From Christensenella minuta (GTDB lineage Bacteria; Bacillota; Clostridia; Christensenellales; Christensenellaceae), in the NCBI RefSeq assembly GCF_003628755.1, contig NZ_CP029256.1, forward strand, positions 1-64,000: a DNA stretch of 64,000 nt, read 5' to 3'. Numbering within the stretch: position 1 is the stretch's first letter; each line of letters starts with the position of its first letter. Position numbers and translations under genes: made by a program. Below, piece by piece: positions 26,571 to 35,504 of the stretch. The notes under the pieces were generated by a model that worked only from the letters and a program-made list of their open reading frames with translations, searched no databases and was not told where the DNA came from.

Positions 26571-27599
26571 ATGAAACGTACAAGTATTGGCGGTCAGGGG
26601 GTCCTCGAAGGCGTTATGATGCGCTCTCCGGAGACAACCGCAATCGCAGTCCGGCGGGAGTGCGGAGAGATCGTAACACAGAAGGAAGAGACGAAATCTC
26701 TTTCCGCGCGCTATAAAATATTGGGGATCCCGATTATCCGCGGCGTGGTGAATTTCGTGGAAATGCTCGTTTCGGGCGTCAAGACGATCACGGATGCGGC
26801 TAAAATGTATGATCCTGAGGACGAGGAGCTCGAGCCCTCCAAAACGGAAAAGGCAATCGCGGAAAAAACGGGAAAAAGCCCGATGGATGTGGCAATCTTT
26901 TTTGCCGTGATTATCGCCGTGGTGGTGGCGGTGGGGCTGTTTTTCATCCTGCCCAACCTGATTACCGGATGGATTACGCCCTATGTGGATTCTGCGTTCG
27001 GCAAAAACCTGATCGACGGGGTCATTCGGGTGGGGATGTTTCTGGTCTACCTGTTTGCCATCTCCAATATGAAGGATATAAGGCGGCTGTTCGGCTATCA
27101 CGGCGCGGAGCATAAGGTTATCAACTGCTTTGAGCACGATATGCCCCTGGATGTGGAGCACGCGCGCCAAAATACGCGCCTGCACCCGCGCTGCGGGACA
27201 AGTTTCCTGCTGATCGTCATGATTATCTCCATTCTGCTTTTTACGCTTCTCGGGTGGAGCGACAGCTGGCTCATCCGCATCGGCCTGCGCCTTGCGATGC
27301 TGCCCGTTGTGGCAGGCGTGTCCTATGAAATATTGAAGCTGGTCGCCAAATACGACAACAAATTTACGATGGCCCTTAGGAAGCCGGGGATGGCGCTGCA
27401 ATACCTCACGACGCGCGAACCGGACGACGGCATGATCGAAGTCGCCCTCGTTTCCTTCCTTGCTGCGGAAGGAAATATGACGGACGAAGAGATCGCTGCG
27501 CTTGCTGAAAAATACGGTCACAAGATCGACGGCTCCCCGGTAGAAAAAGGGGAATGCGCGGCAGATACGCAGGAAGCGGTCCTTGAGACCAATGAGTAA
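26571..27599 (+). CDS. yqhQ: YqhQ-like DUF1385 membrane protein
   Basis: The protein has 342 residues. The family opening GGQGVLEGVMMRSPE is intact, as are the conserved YHGAEHKVINCFEH and NTRLHPRCGTSFL. It has about four or five membrane helices (two around 105-160, two or three at 210-260). A C-terminal soluble part (ALVSFLAAEGNMTDEE) follows. The function is unknown; the many conserved His and Cys suggest metal binding. Linkage to prmC-prfA is common in Clostridia. GAAAGGAACTGA precedes the ATG, and a AGCGGCA/TGCCGCT hairpin lies at 26,533-26,555. Confidence 0.9.
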   Translation: MKRTSIGGQGVLEGVMMRSPETTAIAVRRECGEIVTQKEETKSLSARYKILGIPIIRGVVNFVEMLVSGVKTITDAAKMYDPEDEELEPSKTEKAIAEKTGKSPMDVAIFFAVIIAVVVAVGLFFILPNLITGWITPYVDSAFGKNLIDGVIRVGMFLVYLFAISNMKDIRRLFGYHGAEHKVINCFEHDMPLDVEHARQNTRLHPRCGTSFLLIVMIISILLFTLLGWSDSWLIRIGLRLAMLPVVAGVSYEILKLVAKYDNKFTMALRKPGMALQYLTTREPDDGMIEVALVSFLAAEGNMTDEEIAALAEKYGHKIDGSPVEKGECAADTQEAVLETNE

Positions 27600-28434
27600 T
27601 TGGGGCGAAGTCTTTAAACAAACTATAAAAACACTTGCCGATGCGGGCTTTGCGGAAGCGGAGGCTGAGGCAAGGGTGATTACGGCGCATGTGCACGGCG
27701 GGGATTTTTCTTCGCTGTGCCTGCGCTTTTTCGATGCGTGCGGCCGGGAAGAGGAAGTAAAGCGCCTCGCCGCCGAGCGCCTTTCAGGGAAGCCGCTCGC
27801 GTATGTGCTGCGCGAAAAGTATTTTTACGGCAGGCCGTTTTATGTTGACGAACGGGTACTGATCCCGCGTTACGATACCGAAAGCGTGGCGGAACGCGCG
27901 CTCGGCGCGGCGCGGGAAAATGGGTATAAGACTGTTCTCGACCTGTGCTGCGGGAGCGGTGTGCTCGGCGTGACACTCGGCGCGGAAGGGCGTTTTGAAA
28001 CGGTCTGCTTCGCGGACAGCTCTGGCGATGCGCTCAGCGTGGCGCGGAAAAACGCGGCCGCATTGATTCCGCGGCAGGAGAAAAGCTTCGTGCAGGGGGA
28101 TTTTCTGGAAAAGATCGGCGGACGCTTCGATTTGGTGGTGTGTAATCCGCCGTATATCAGCGCTGCGGACTATGCGGAGCTTGAGCCGCAGGTGAGGGAC
28201 TACGAGCCGCGGTCTGCGCTCCTTGCGGCGCGCGGCGGCTATGCGTTTTACGAGCGGGCGGCACGGGAGATTCCTTCGGTCCTGAACGCGGGCGGGGCGC
28301 TCGTTCTCGAGATCGGCGATACGCAGGCGGAGCGCGTGCGTTCCTTGCTAAAAACAGCTGGATTTGTTAAAATCAGTTGTGGCTGCGACCTTGGCGGGAG
28401 ACCCCGCTGGGTTTGTGGCTTCATGGGTACATAA
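27592..28434 (+). CDS. prmC: Release factor glutamine methyltransferase PrmC (HemK)
   Basis: It methylates the Gln of the GGQ loop in RF1 and RF2 using S-adenosylmethionine. The protein has 280 residues from ATG 27,592, which overlaps the yqhQ stop; a TTG at 27,583 is an alternative. The N-terminal helical domain binds the release factor. The methyltransferase domain shows VLDLCCGSGVLGVTLG (motif I) and VVCNPPYISAADY, the NPPY motif that holds the substrate Gln. Its target, prfA, is the next gene, 52 bases on, which is the usual pairing. Confidence 0.95.
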   Translation: MSNWGEVFKQTIKTLADAGFAEAEAEARVITAHVHGGDFSSLCLRFFDACGREEEVKRLAAERLSGKPLAYVLREKYFYGRPFYVDERVLIPRYDTESVAERALGAARENGYKTVLDLCCGSGVLGVTLGAEGRFETVCFADSSGDALSVARKNAAALIPRQEKSFVQGDFLEKIGGRFDLVVCNPPYISAADYAELEPQVRDYEPRSALLAARGGYAFYERAAREIPSVLNAGGALVLEIGDTQAERVRSLLKTAGFVKISCGCDLGGRPRWVCGFMGT

Positions 28435-28486
28435 GCCGTGGCTGTCTTGCTTTTTCAAAGCCGGCCACGATAGGTAGGAGACGTTT

Positions 28487-29551
28487 ATGCTGGATAAATT
28501 AAAAACGATCAAGGATAGATACGACGCATTGTCGGAGGCGCTTTCCGATCCGGAAGTCACCCGGAACCAGGAAAAATTCCGCACGCTTGCGCAGGAACAG
28601 TCCTCCCTCACGGAGATCGTGGAGGCGTACGACCGGTATGCAAGGGTGCTGGACCATATCGCCCAGAACCGCGAGCTGGCTGAGACGGAGACCGACGCGG
28701 AGCTGGTCGCGCTGGCAAAGGAGGAGCTCGCGCCGCTCGAAAAAGAGCGGGAGGCGCTGGAAGACGAGCTCAAGGTCCTTCTGATCCCCAAGGATAAGAA
28801 CGATGATAAAAACGTGATCCTCGAAATCCGCGCGGGCACCGGGGGTGATGAAGCGGCGCTTTTTGGCGGCGACCTGCTGCGCATGTATCTGCGCTATGCG
28901 GAGCGCAGGGGGTATGCGGTGGAGACCATGTCCTCCAACACCACGGAGCTTGGCGGTGTCAAGGAGATAGTCATTTCGATCGCGGGCAAAGGCGCGTATG
29001 CGCGGCTGAAATACGAAAGCGGCGTACACCGCGTCCAGCGAGTGCCGGATACGGAATCGTCCGGACGCATCCACACCTCGGCAGCGACGGTGGCGGTGCT
29101 GCCCGAGGCGGAAGAGGTGGAAGTGAACATCGATCCCGGAGACCTGCGCGTGGATGTGTTCCGCAGCGGAGGGCACGGCGGACAGAGCGTCAATACGACG
29201 GACAGCGCCGTACGCATTACGCATTTGCCGTCCGGTCTGGTGGTGACCTGCCAGGACGAAAAATCCCAGATTAAAAATAAAGCCAAGGCGATGAAAGTAC
29301 TCGCCTCGCGGTTATATGATCTATATAAGGGCGCGGCGGACAGCGAACTGTCGGAGAACCGCCGGAGCCAAATCGGCTCCGGGGACCGCAGCGAACGCAT
29401 CCGTACCTATAATTTCCCCCAGGGACGGGTTACGGACCACCGTATCGGGCTTACGCTCTATAAGCTCGAGGCGTTCCTCGACGGGGATATGGACGAGATG
29501 ATCGACGCGCTTACCCTGGACGAACGGCAAAGGAAACTGCAGGAGCAGTAA
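28487..29551 (+). CDS. prfA: Peptide chain release factor 1
   Basis: The protein has 354 residues, normal length. It recognises UAA and UAG and triggers peptidyl-tRNA hydrolysis. The catalytic loop reads [26 protein letters not shown] with [21 protein letters not shown] and [29 protein letters not shown] are the flanking conserved blocks. RF1 is distinguished from RF2 by the lack of the programmed frameshift and by the PxT-type region upstream. It follows prmC. Confidence 0.97.
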
Positions 29552-29554
29552 ACC

Positions 29555-29580
29555 GCAAAACCGTCGGGCAATGGTTTTGC
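29555..29580 (+). terminator. Hairpin after prfA
   Basis: GCAAAACC (29,555-29,562) pairs with GGTTTTGC (29,573-29,580). There is no U-run, so it is more likely an mRNA end-protection or weak stop than a full terminator. Confidence 0.45.
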
Positions 29581-29630
29581 CGTTGCCGGGAACGGAATGT
29601 GGCAGGGCCTTCACAAGGAGGAGCGGCTAA

Positions 29631-30392
29631 ATGAACCCAATTTTATATGCGACGCTCGTGGGCGCGGCGGTCGGTGCGCTCGGCACAGGCATCGGCGCGC
29701 TTGCCGTATTTTTTATTAAAATCAAAGGGAAACGTATTTCCGCCGTATTGATGGGCCTGTCTGCGGGCATTATGCTCTCGGTGGTGCTTTTCGATATGCT
29801 GCCGGAATCTATGGAAAGCGCGGGCTGGCCCTTGGCGCTGGTTTGGTTTGCCGCCGGCGCGTTTGCGCTTTTTCTAATCAACAAATTTATGCCGCACCAT
29901 GACGTGTCCGCCTCCGGGAATTCGGAGCTGATCCGGGATTTGAAACAGGACCGGCTGGTGCGTTCGGGTTTTTTGCTTGCGATGGGGATCGCAGTGCATA
30001 ACCTTCCAGAGGGGCTTGCGCTCGGAAGCGGGCTTGTGTCCGCGAGCAGCTTTGGCTTTGGCCTTGCGGTGCTGCTGTTTGTGCATAATATCCCGGAAGG
30101 GATGGGGCTTGCGATTCCTCTGAAACTGGGAGGCGTCAAATACAGCCGCATTTTGCTTACCGCAGTCCTTGCGGCGCTTCCGATGGCGGTTGGCGCGCTT
30201 GTGGGGGCGCTTGTGGGGAACATCTCGCCCACGGTGCTGGGTGGAAGCGTGGCCTTTGGCGGCGGCGCGATGCTGTACCTGACGTTCAGCGAGCTACTTC
30301 CGCAGGCGGCGGGGCTTTACAAAGGGTGGCCAACCTGGGCCGGGCTTGCAGCCGGGGCGGTATTTGGCGGAATATTGGTGGCGCTTGTATGA
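29631..30392 (+). CDS. ZIP-family metal transporter (ZupT-like)
   Basis: The protein has 253 residues and about eight membrane helices. Helices 4 and 5 carry the metal-site motifs HNLPEGLALGSG and HNIPEGMGLAIPL, the HNxPEG pair of ZIP proteins. A His/Asp-containing loop (KFMPHHDVSASGNSE) lies before them. It imports zinc or related divalent metals across the plasma membrane. Start after AAGGAGGAGCGGCTAA. The stop overlaps the next ATG in an ATGA. In Bacillus the manganese exporter mntP occupies this position between ywlC and ywlE, so a metal transporter here is typical, though the family differs. Confidence 0.9.
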   Translation: MNPILYATLVGAAVGALGTGIGALAVFFIKIKGKRISAVLMGLSAGIMLSVVLFDMLPESMESAGWPLALVWFAAGAFALFLINKFMPHHDVSASGNSELIRDLKQDRLVRSGFLLAMGIAVHNLPEGLALGSGLVSASSFGFGLAVLLFVHNIPEGMGLAIPLKLGGVKYSRILLTAVLAALPMAVGALVGALVGNISPTVLGGSVAFGGGAMLYLTFSELLPQAAGLYKGWPTWAGLAAGAVFGGILVALV

Positions 30393-31447
30393 TAATGAAG
30401 ACGGCAACGATTTTTGCGTGGAAAGACAGGGAAAGCGCGGTAGCGCAGGCAGCGGAAGAGCTGAAAGGCGGCGGGCTGGTCGTGTTTCCTACGGAAACCG
30501 TATACGGTCTTGGTGCAAACGCTTTTGACGCGGATGCGGTGCGGCGCATTTTTAAAGCCAAGGGAAGGCCGCAGGATAACCCGCTCATCGTCCACATCGC
30601 AAAGATGGAACAGCTCCGCGATGTGGCGGCGGAAGTGAGCGGCACGGCCCGCAGGCTGATGGAGCGGTTCTGGCCGGGACCGATTTCGGTTATCGTGAAA
30701 AAGTCGGCCCGCATTCCGGATGCGGTGAGCGCGGGCCTTGGGACGGTGGCGGTGCGGATGCCGGAAAACGACCTTGCGCGTGAGATCATCGCGCGCGCGG
30801 GCATACCGGTGGCGGCGCCCAGCGCAAATATTTCCGGCAAGCCGAGCCCAACGCTCGCGCGGCATGCGTACGAGGACCTGTGCGGAAAAGTGCCGCTGAT
30901 TATTGACGGGGGGCCGTGCCGGGTGGGGGTCGAATCCACCGTCGTAGACGCGACGGGGGAAATCCCTGTGATCCTCCGCCCCGGCGATATCACCCCGGAA
31001 ATGATCCGGCAGGCGGTGGGAAACGTCCGCGTGCACCACGGTGTGATGAGCGAAGCCCAAAAAGATGAAGTATGCGCGTCTCCCGGGATGAAATACAGGC
31101 ATTATGCCCCGAAAGCGAATGTTACGGTATTTACAGGGGATAAAAAAGAGGTTGCGAAATGCGTTAATTTTCGGTATCATAGTGATAGTATGCAGGGTAA
31201 AACGGCTGTCGTCCTGTGCCTCGACGAATGCGCGGGGCTTTATCCCGAATGCAGGATATTGCCGCTGGGCAGGGACGCAGGGGAGGCAGAAGCGGCCCTC
31301 TTCCGTACATTGCGGGAGATCGACGAACAGGGTTTCGATGCTGCATATTTCCATGCGCAGGAAGAAAAAATGGGCCTTGCGGTCATGAACAGGATCATAA
31401 GGGCGGCGGGACACCGGATTGTGGCCGCCGGGGAGGAAAAAGAATAA
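30389..31447 (+). CDS. ywlC: Threonylcarbamoyl-AMP synthase (Sua5/YwlC type)
   Basis: The protein has 352 residues from ATG 30,389, which overlaps the previous stop. The YrdC-like domain is at 1-205: GGLVVFPTETVYGLGANAF, KGRPQDNPLIVHIA, AAPSANISGKPSPT, VESTVVDATGE. The Sua5 C-terminal domain follows (SPGMKYRHYAPKANVTVF). It makes threonylcarbamoyl-AMP from Thr, bicarbonate and ATP for the t6A modification at position 37 of ANN-decoding tRNAs. It acts with TsaB, TsaD and TsaE, which are not in the window. Next in line is ywlE, the same order as in Bacillus. Confidence 0.95.
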   Translation: MIMKTATIFAWKDRESAVAQAAEELKGGGLVVFPTETVYGLGANAFDADAVRRIFKAKGRPQDNPLIVHIAKMEQLRDVAAEVSGTARRLMERFWPGPISVIVKKSARIPDAVSAGLGTVAVRMPENDLAREIIARAGIPVAAPSANISGKPSPTLARHAYEDLCGKVPLIIDGGPCRVGVESTVVDATGEIPVILRPGDITPEMIRQAVGNVRVHHGVMSEAQKDEVCASPGMKYRHYAPKANVTVFTGDKKEVAKCVNFRYHSDSMQGKTAVVLCLDECAGLYPECRILPLGRDAGEAEAALFRTLREIDEQGFDAAYFHAQEEKMGLAVMNRIIRAAGHRIVAAGEEKE

Positions 31448-31451
31448 AACT

Positions 31452-31946
31452 ATGAACGTATTGTTTGTTTGCACAGGCAACACCTGTAGAAGCCCCATGG
31501 CGGAAACGCTGATGGACGATGCGGTAGACCGAAGTAGGATCCTTCACGGTGAAGTGAAGATCAAATCGGCAGGCACATTCGCCTGCGAGGATGCCGACCC
31601 AACGGAAGAAGCGGTGCGCACGATGGAAGAAATGGGCCTTGAGCTTGAAGGCCACGGCGCGGTGCAGTTCACGGCGGAGCTCGCGGAATGGGCCGATATC
31701 ATCCTTGCTATGGGCAAGGAACAGCTCGAACATATGGAGGTGCTGGCGCCCGAGGAAACGGGCAAGATGCACACTCTGCTCGGTTATGCGCAGGGCGTCC
31801 TGGGCGAGCCGGCCACGAGTTCCTACGACATCATGGACCCCTTTGACGAGGGAATGGAGGAATACCGCGCGTGTGCGCAGCAGCTTGCAAAGGCGGTGGA
31901 GCTGTTGGTGGAACGCCTCGAACACGAATTTGAAGACAAGGCTTAG
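31452..31946 (+). CDS. ywlE: Low-molecular-weight phosphatase, YwlE-like (protein arginine phosphatase)
   Basis: The protein has 164 residues from ATG 31,452 after GGGGAGGAAAAAG. The P-loop is C7-T-G-N-T11-C-R13-S with MAE, and the acid Asp sits in IMDPFDEG. Thr at position 11 is the residue that lets Bacillus YwlE take phospho-arginine instead of phospho-tyrosine, and the spacing here is the same. If so, it opposes a McsB-type arginine kinase. Four bases after ywlC; a terminator overlaps its stop. Confidence 0.87.
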   Translation: MNVLFVCTGNTCRSPMAETLMDDAVDRSRILHGEVKIKSAGTFACEDADPTEEAVRTMEEMGLELEGHGAVQFTAELAEWADIILAMGKEQLEHMEVLAPEETGKMHTLLGYAQGVLGEPATSSYDIMDPFDEGMEEYRACAQQLAKAVELLVERLEHEFEDKA

Positions 31947-31961
31947 CGCCTTGTCTTTTTT
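31935..31961 (+). terminator. Terminator at the end of the ywlC-ywlE operon
   Basis: GACAAGGC (31,935-31,942) pairs with GCCTTGTC (31,948-31,955) and is followed by TTTTTT. The stem includes the last codons and stop of ywlE. Confidence 0.85.
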
Positions 31962-31974
31962 ATACGGCTGTTTT

Positions 31975-33258
31975 TCAGGAAACGGCCGCCGATTTCAGGG
32001 TACTCTGGAACATTTCCGTCATCCGGCCGTTGAGACCGTTCAGCTCACTTTCAATATCGATATTACTTTGGATATACTGGAAAATTTCCTTATCCGCAAT
32101 GCCCATCAGGTCATAGTATTCCACAAATTCGATGGGGATCGTCTCCGATTCGGACAACAGGAGAGCTAAGGCCTGCGGATCGATATACGCTTCCATATCG
32201 GCTGCGGCCGCTTCGGTCTGCTGGACGCTTTTCAGCACCGGAAAGGCATATCCATACGAAAGAAATTCGGTTTGCAGTGCTTCGTCGAGCGTCATATGCT
32301 GTAAAAATTGTTTTGCGGAGGCCTTTGCGGCGCTGTTTTTATTGATGCCGAACGCGCAGCAATCATAAGGCTCCGTACGGTAAGGGCCGTCAGGCCCCTT
32401 GGGAATCCGGAGTATCTGCAAATCCATCTGCGGATAATTTTTGACATAATAGCGGGCCTCGGCAAGATCGGTCACTTTAATCAGGGCATGGTTGTGTTCA
32501 AAAGAACCGTTAGAGTCTTCCAGAGTCAGGCGGTTCATGCTGGTAGCCAGCTTGACGGAATATTCCACGTTCGGATTATTAAAATCCGTTGTCAGGGAGG
32601 AAAGGTCAAACAGGCTTTGACCATTGGCATAAACGGCTGTGCGCCAATTCATGTTGGAAACTCCGAAGGTGTCGACGGTCCCGTCGCCGTCGGTATCAGA
32701 CGTATAGTTCCTGCAATAGTAATAGAAATCGAACCAATCGAAATTGGTGTCGTCGATCGGCGTTTCGTAGGGGCTGAGAAGCGACTTGTTGACGATCAGG
32801 CAGGGCGGAGAGGTCGCATACGGAACCGCATACAAAACCCCGCTGCGGTTCCAGGTTTTAAGGATCGCGGGCGCGATCCGTCCTTCATAGGACGTTCCGC
32901 CGATTTCCTCGAGCACGCCGAGGGAGGTAAGGATGGGGAAATCCTGCGGGAGCACTGTAAAAAGATCGGGCGCTTTTCCATATAGCAGGGAATCATAAAG
33001 CCAGTTTGAATAGGTGTCATAGGAAATAGTCTCCACCTCCACGTCGATATCGGGATACTGTGTCTGAAAGGCCTCGACGCACCGGCTGATATATTTGAGG
33101 TTCTGCACCTCGATGTGGTTGTTGTCACCGTCGTATGCTACGGCGATTACAAGCTTGTTTTCCCGGTGCAGGGCAGAGCGGCAGGACAATTGCACTGCAA
33201 ACAGGGAAATGGCTGCCGCCGCAAGGACGGCGCATAAAATCCGCGTCGCTTTATTCAT
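31975..33258 (-). CDS. Extracellular solute-binding protein of the two-component operon
   Basis: The protein has 427 residues from ATG 33,258, which overlaps the regulator stop. N-terminal MNKATRILCAVLAAAAISLFAVQLSC is a signal or anchor. The Cys is in LSC preceded by Gln, which is not a good lipobox, so it may stay tethered by the helix. The rest is a family-1 binding protein: YPDIDVEVETISYDTYSNWLYDSLLYGKAPDLFTVLP, then FDWFDFYYYCRNYTSDTDGDGTVDTFGVSN. There is no ABC partner on this strand. Being the third gene after kinase and regulator, it probably senses a sugar for the kinase. Confidence 0.8.
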   Translation of the reverse strand: MNKATRILCAVLAAAAISLFAVQLSCRSALHRENKLVIAVAYDGDNNHIEVQNLKYISRCVEAFQTQYPDIDVEVETISYDTYSNWLYDSLLYGKAPDLFTVLPQDFPILTSLGVLEEIGGTSYEGRIAPAILKTWNRSGVLYAVPYATSPPCLIVNKSLLSPYETPIDDTNFDWFDFYYYCRNYTSDTDGDGTVDTFGVSNMNWRTAVYANGQSLFDLSSLTTDFNNPNVEYSVKLATSMNRLTLEDSNGSFEHNHALIKVTDLAEARYYVKNYPQMDLQILRIPKGPDGPYRTEPYDCCAFGINKNSAAKASAKQFLQHMTLDEALQTEFLSYGYAFPVLKSVQQTEAAAADMEAYIDPQALALLLSESETIPIEFVEYYDLMGIADKEIFQYIQSNIDIESELNGLNGRMTEMFQSTLKSAAVS

Positions 33259-33916
33259 GCGTCTCTCCCATATCCCGCCGCAGGCAGTATAAAACAAGCT
33301 GGGTACGGTCGCGCAGGTTGAGCTTTGCTAGTATGGTGCTGATGCTGTTGCGCACAGTTCCTTCGCTTAAAAACAGGGTGTGTGCGATTTCTTTGTTGGA
33401 ATAGCCCTTGCATACCTGCTTTACGATGTCGTTTTCCCGCTGGTTAAGCTCCGTAAGGCTCGGCTCCTGACGCGGGATCGGGATATCGCCTTTCGCAATT
33501 TTGGAAAAGAAGCCGACCAGCTTGGAAGCAATGGCCGGGTTAATCAGAGTTCCGTTGTTATAAACGGTGCGGATGGCGTTTGCCAATTCATCCACTGAGG
33601 TTCCCTTGAGCAGGTATCCGTTTGCACCGTATTTGATTGCGTCGAATACGTATTCGTCATCGTCAAACGTCGTCAGTACAATAATTTTGATTCCGGGATA
33701 TTTTTCCTTGATGATCCTGCATGCGGATACACCATCCATGCCCGGCATGCGGATGTCGAGCAAAATGACGTCGGGAGAAAGTGCGCCTGCCATTTCCACC
33801 GCCTCGTTCCCGTTTCCCGCAAGGCCAATCACGGAAAGCCCGGGTTGGGAAGAAAGAATGATCTCCAGGCTTTGCCGGATCAGTTCCTGATCTTCTACAA
33901 TTAATATCTTAATCAT
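33251..33916 (-). CDS. NarL/LuxR-family response regulator
   Basis: The protein has 221 residues from ATG 33,916, which overlaps the kinase stop. Receiver domain: acidic pair ED at 8-9, phosphorylated Asp54 in VILLDIRMPG, Thr and Lys in VLTTFDDD and LLKGTS. The LuxR-type helix-turn-helix lies at the C-terminus (LNQRENDIVKQVCKGYSNKEIAHTLFLSEGTVRNSIS). It should bind inverted repeats, and the perfect palindrome at 35,361-35,396 is the obvious candidate target. It is partnered with the upstream kinase. Confidence 0.93.
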   Translation of the reverse strand: MIKILIVEDQELIRQSLEIILSSQPGLSVIGLAGNGNEAVEMAGALSPDVILLDIRMPGMDGVSACRIIKEKYPGIKIIVLTTFDDDEYVFDAIKYGANGYLLKGTSVDELANAIRTVYNNGTLINPAIASKLVGFFSKIAKGDIPIPRQEPSLTELNQRENDIVKQVCKGYSNKEIAHTLFLSEGTVRNSISTILAKLNLRDRTQLVLYCLRRDMGETHE

Positions 33917-35240
33917 TGTTTTCCTCCATATAGGGCACATAAATCTCAACAAAAAATCCATATTCTCCGCGGAAACAACAGGAGCCTCCAAAATCGGAAA
34001 TGCGTTCGCGGATTCCGCTGAGTCCCGAGCCTTCGATAACCAGCGCGCAGCCTTTTCCGTTGTCTGATATCAGCAGGTTAACGCCAGCTTCCCCGAATTC
34101 AAGGGTCACATCGACCCGCATCGCCTGACCATGTTTGACGGAATTGGTAATGGCCTCCTGGATCACGCGGAACAGCGTATCCTCAAGGCGTTCCTGCATC
34201 GGCCGGCTCCCTGAAAGGTGCACGGCCACCGTGGTATCCGTAACATCGGAAATATTGGAGGCAATATCGCATACGGCTTCCGTGAAGGTCATACGGGCGA
34301 GAGAATCGGGCCGCAGCTCCCTCACGGACCGGCGAATGTCGACAAGGGCGTTGCGCGACAGCGCGGACAGGGTTTTCAGCTGCCCCTTAAGGCGCTGTGA
34401 TTCGGAACCTGCCAGCACCTGGCATGCGTCGATCCCGGCCGAAATGGCGGTAAGCGAATGGCCGACCGTGTCGTGGATCTCCCGCGCGAGCCGGTTTCGT
34501 TCGCGGATCAAGGCGTTTTCTTCTGATTTTTCCGCATAATGTTCAAGCTGGATATTTGCCAGCTTCAGTTCTTCGTTGATGTGGTATTGCTGGTTATAAA
34601 GACGGTTGATAATTTTTGTTTCCTCCTTCTGCTGCTGGATCCATGAAATCATAAAAACGACAAACAATACGTCGTTGCAGGAAAACAGGATATGCTGCAC
34701 AATGGAGAAGTGCGTCTGGGCCGCGGCAGGAAGATAACTGGTGTAAAGCTCAAGGGGCGTAATAGTAAAAATCTGCGCCAGGATCTGGTATTCGCATACA
34801 ATATACAGGATTATCAGCAGCGCCGAAACAAAGAATCTCTGCCGCTTTCCGTCGAGCCGGTAAAGCATACATGCGCCCGACAAAAGAAGGATTCCCCGGT
34901 AAACCACGTTGGTCACGATGATGATAGAAACGCATAAAATAAGGTCAACGGTGCAGGAAAGCATAAAAAATACCTTATTGCGCTGTATTTTTACGGAGGA
35001 TTCGCGGATAAGTAGGTTCAGCAGGTAAAACAGAAGCAGGATAAAGCATATGAAAATGGTGTCCTGCGGCGCTTGCGGCACCCGGTTGGCGCGCAACAGA
35101 AAATCGCTCGCCAGTCCCTGCTGCGATATGGATTTTACGCACAGGACAAGCAGGGCGCATATTCCGATAATAATTGACAGATTCAGTACAAGCATGATGC
35201 GCTGAACGATACGTGTATTCAAAGCCTTCAAAATCAGCAC
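33909..35240 (-). CDS. Membrane sensor histidine kinase (HisKA_3)
   Basis: The protein has 443 residues and starts at GTG 35,240 after AAGGAAAACCGG. The N-terminal half holds about six or seven membrane helices and no large outer domain, so ligand is probably seen through a partner. The coiled-coil linker (about 205-240) leads to the HisKA_3 box NRLAREIHDTVGHSLTAI with the phospho-His in REIHD. HATPase motifs: QEAITNSVKHG (N box) and SDNGKGCALVIEGSGLSGIRERI (G boxes). The regulator overlaps its end. Confidence 0.92.
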   Translation of the reverse strand: MLILKALNTRIVQRIMLVLNLSIIIGICALLVLCVKSISQQGLASDFLLRANRVPQAPQDTIFICFILLLFYLLNLLIRESSVKIQRNKVFFMLSCTVDLILCVSIIIVTNVVYRGILLLSGACMLYRLDGKRQRFFVSALLIILYIVCEYQILAQIFTITPLELYTSYLPAAAQTHFSIVQHILFSCNDVLFVVFMISWIQQQKEETKIINRLYNQQYHINEELKLANIQLEHYAEKSEENALIRERNRLAREIHDTVGHSLTAISAGIDACQVLAGSESQRLKGQLKTLSALSRNALVDIRRSVRELRPDSLARMTFTEAVCDIASNISDVTDTTVAVHLSGSRPMQERLEDTLFRVIQEAITNSVKHGQAMRVDVTLEFGEAGVNLLISDNGKGCALVIEGSGLSGIRERISDFGGSCCFRGEYGFFVEIYVPYMEENND

Positions 35241-35305
35241 CCCGGTTTTCCTTGCAGATGGTATAAAAATACCGGTAAAATGATCGGGCAGAATCTCATT
35301 ACATT

Positions 35306-35334
35306 ATTATAGTAATAAGAAAATGCAAATGCAA
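35306..35334 (-). promoter_or_regulatory. Promoter of the kinase-regulator-binding-protein operon
   Basis: Read on the - strand: TTGCAT (35,334-35,329), 17-bp spacer, TATAAT (35,311-35,306). Confidence 0.7.
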
Positions 35335-35360
35335 GTAAGCGCGGGGCGGACGAAAAAAGT

Positions 35361-35436
35361 CAGGACAAATGTCACGGCGCCGTGACATTTGTCCTGGAAG
35401 GAAAATACATTTATCACGGCAAAACTGTGACATTTG
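35361..35436. promoter_or_regulatory. 36-bp perfect palindrome and second half-matching operator
   Basis: Bases 35,361-35,378 (CAGGACAAATGTCACGGC) are the exact reverse complement of 35,379-35,396. A looser copy follows: TATCACGGC at 35,412-35,420 and CTGTGACATTTG at 35,425-35,436. GTGACATTTG occurs identically at 35,382-35,391 and 35,427-35,436, 45 bp apart. The pair lies between two divergent operons and so can control both. It is probably the target of the NarL-type regulator. Confidence 0.7.
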
Positions 35437-35504
35437 ATACTGCCTTTCCCGCAGGAAATCAAATAAAGTAAAAGTACAAAATCCAAAACGGAGGGATTGG
35501 TAAA

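Noticed and set aside
26529-27521. 330-codon frame on the - strand opposite yqhQ
   Set aside because: Antisense of a conserved gene with its own ribosome site; composition is not protein-like.
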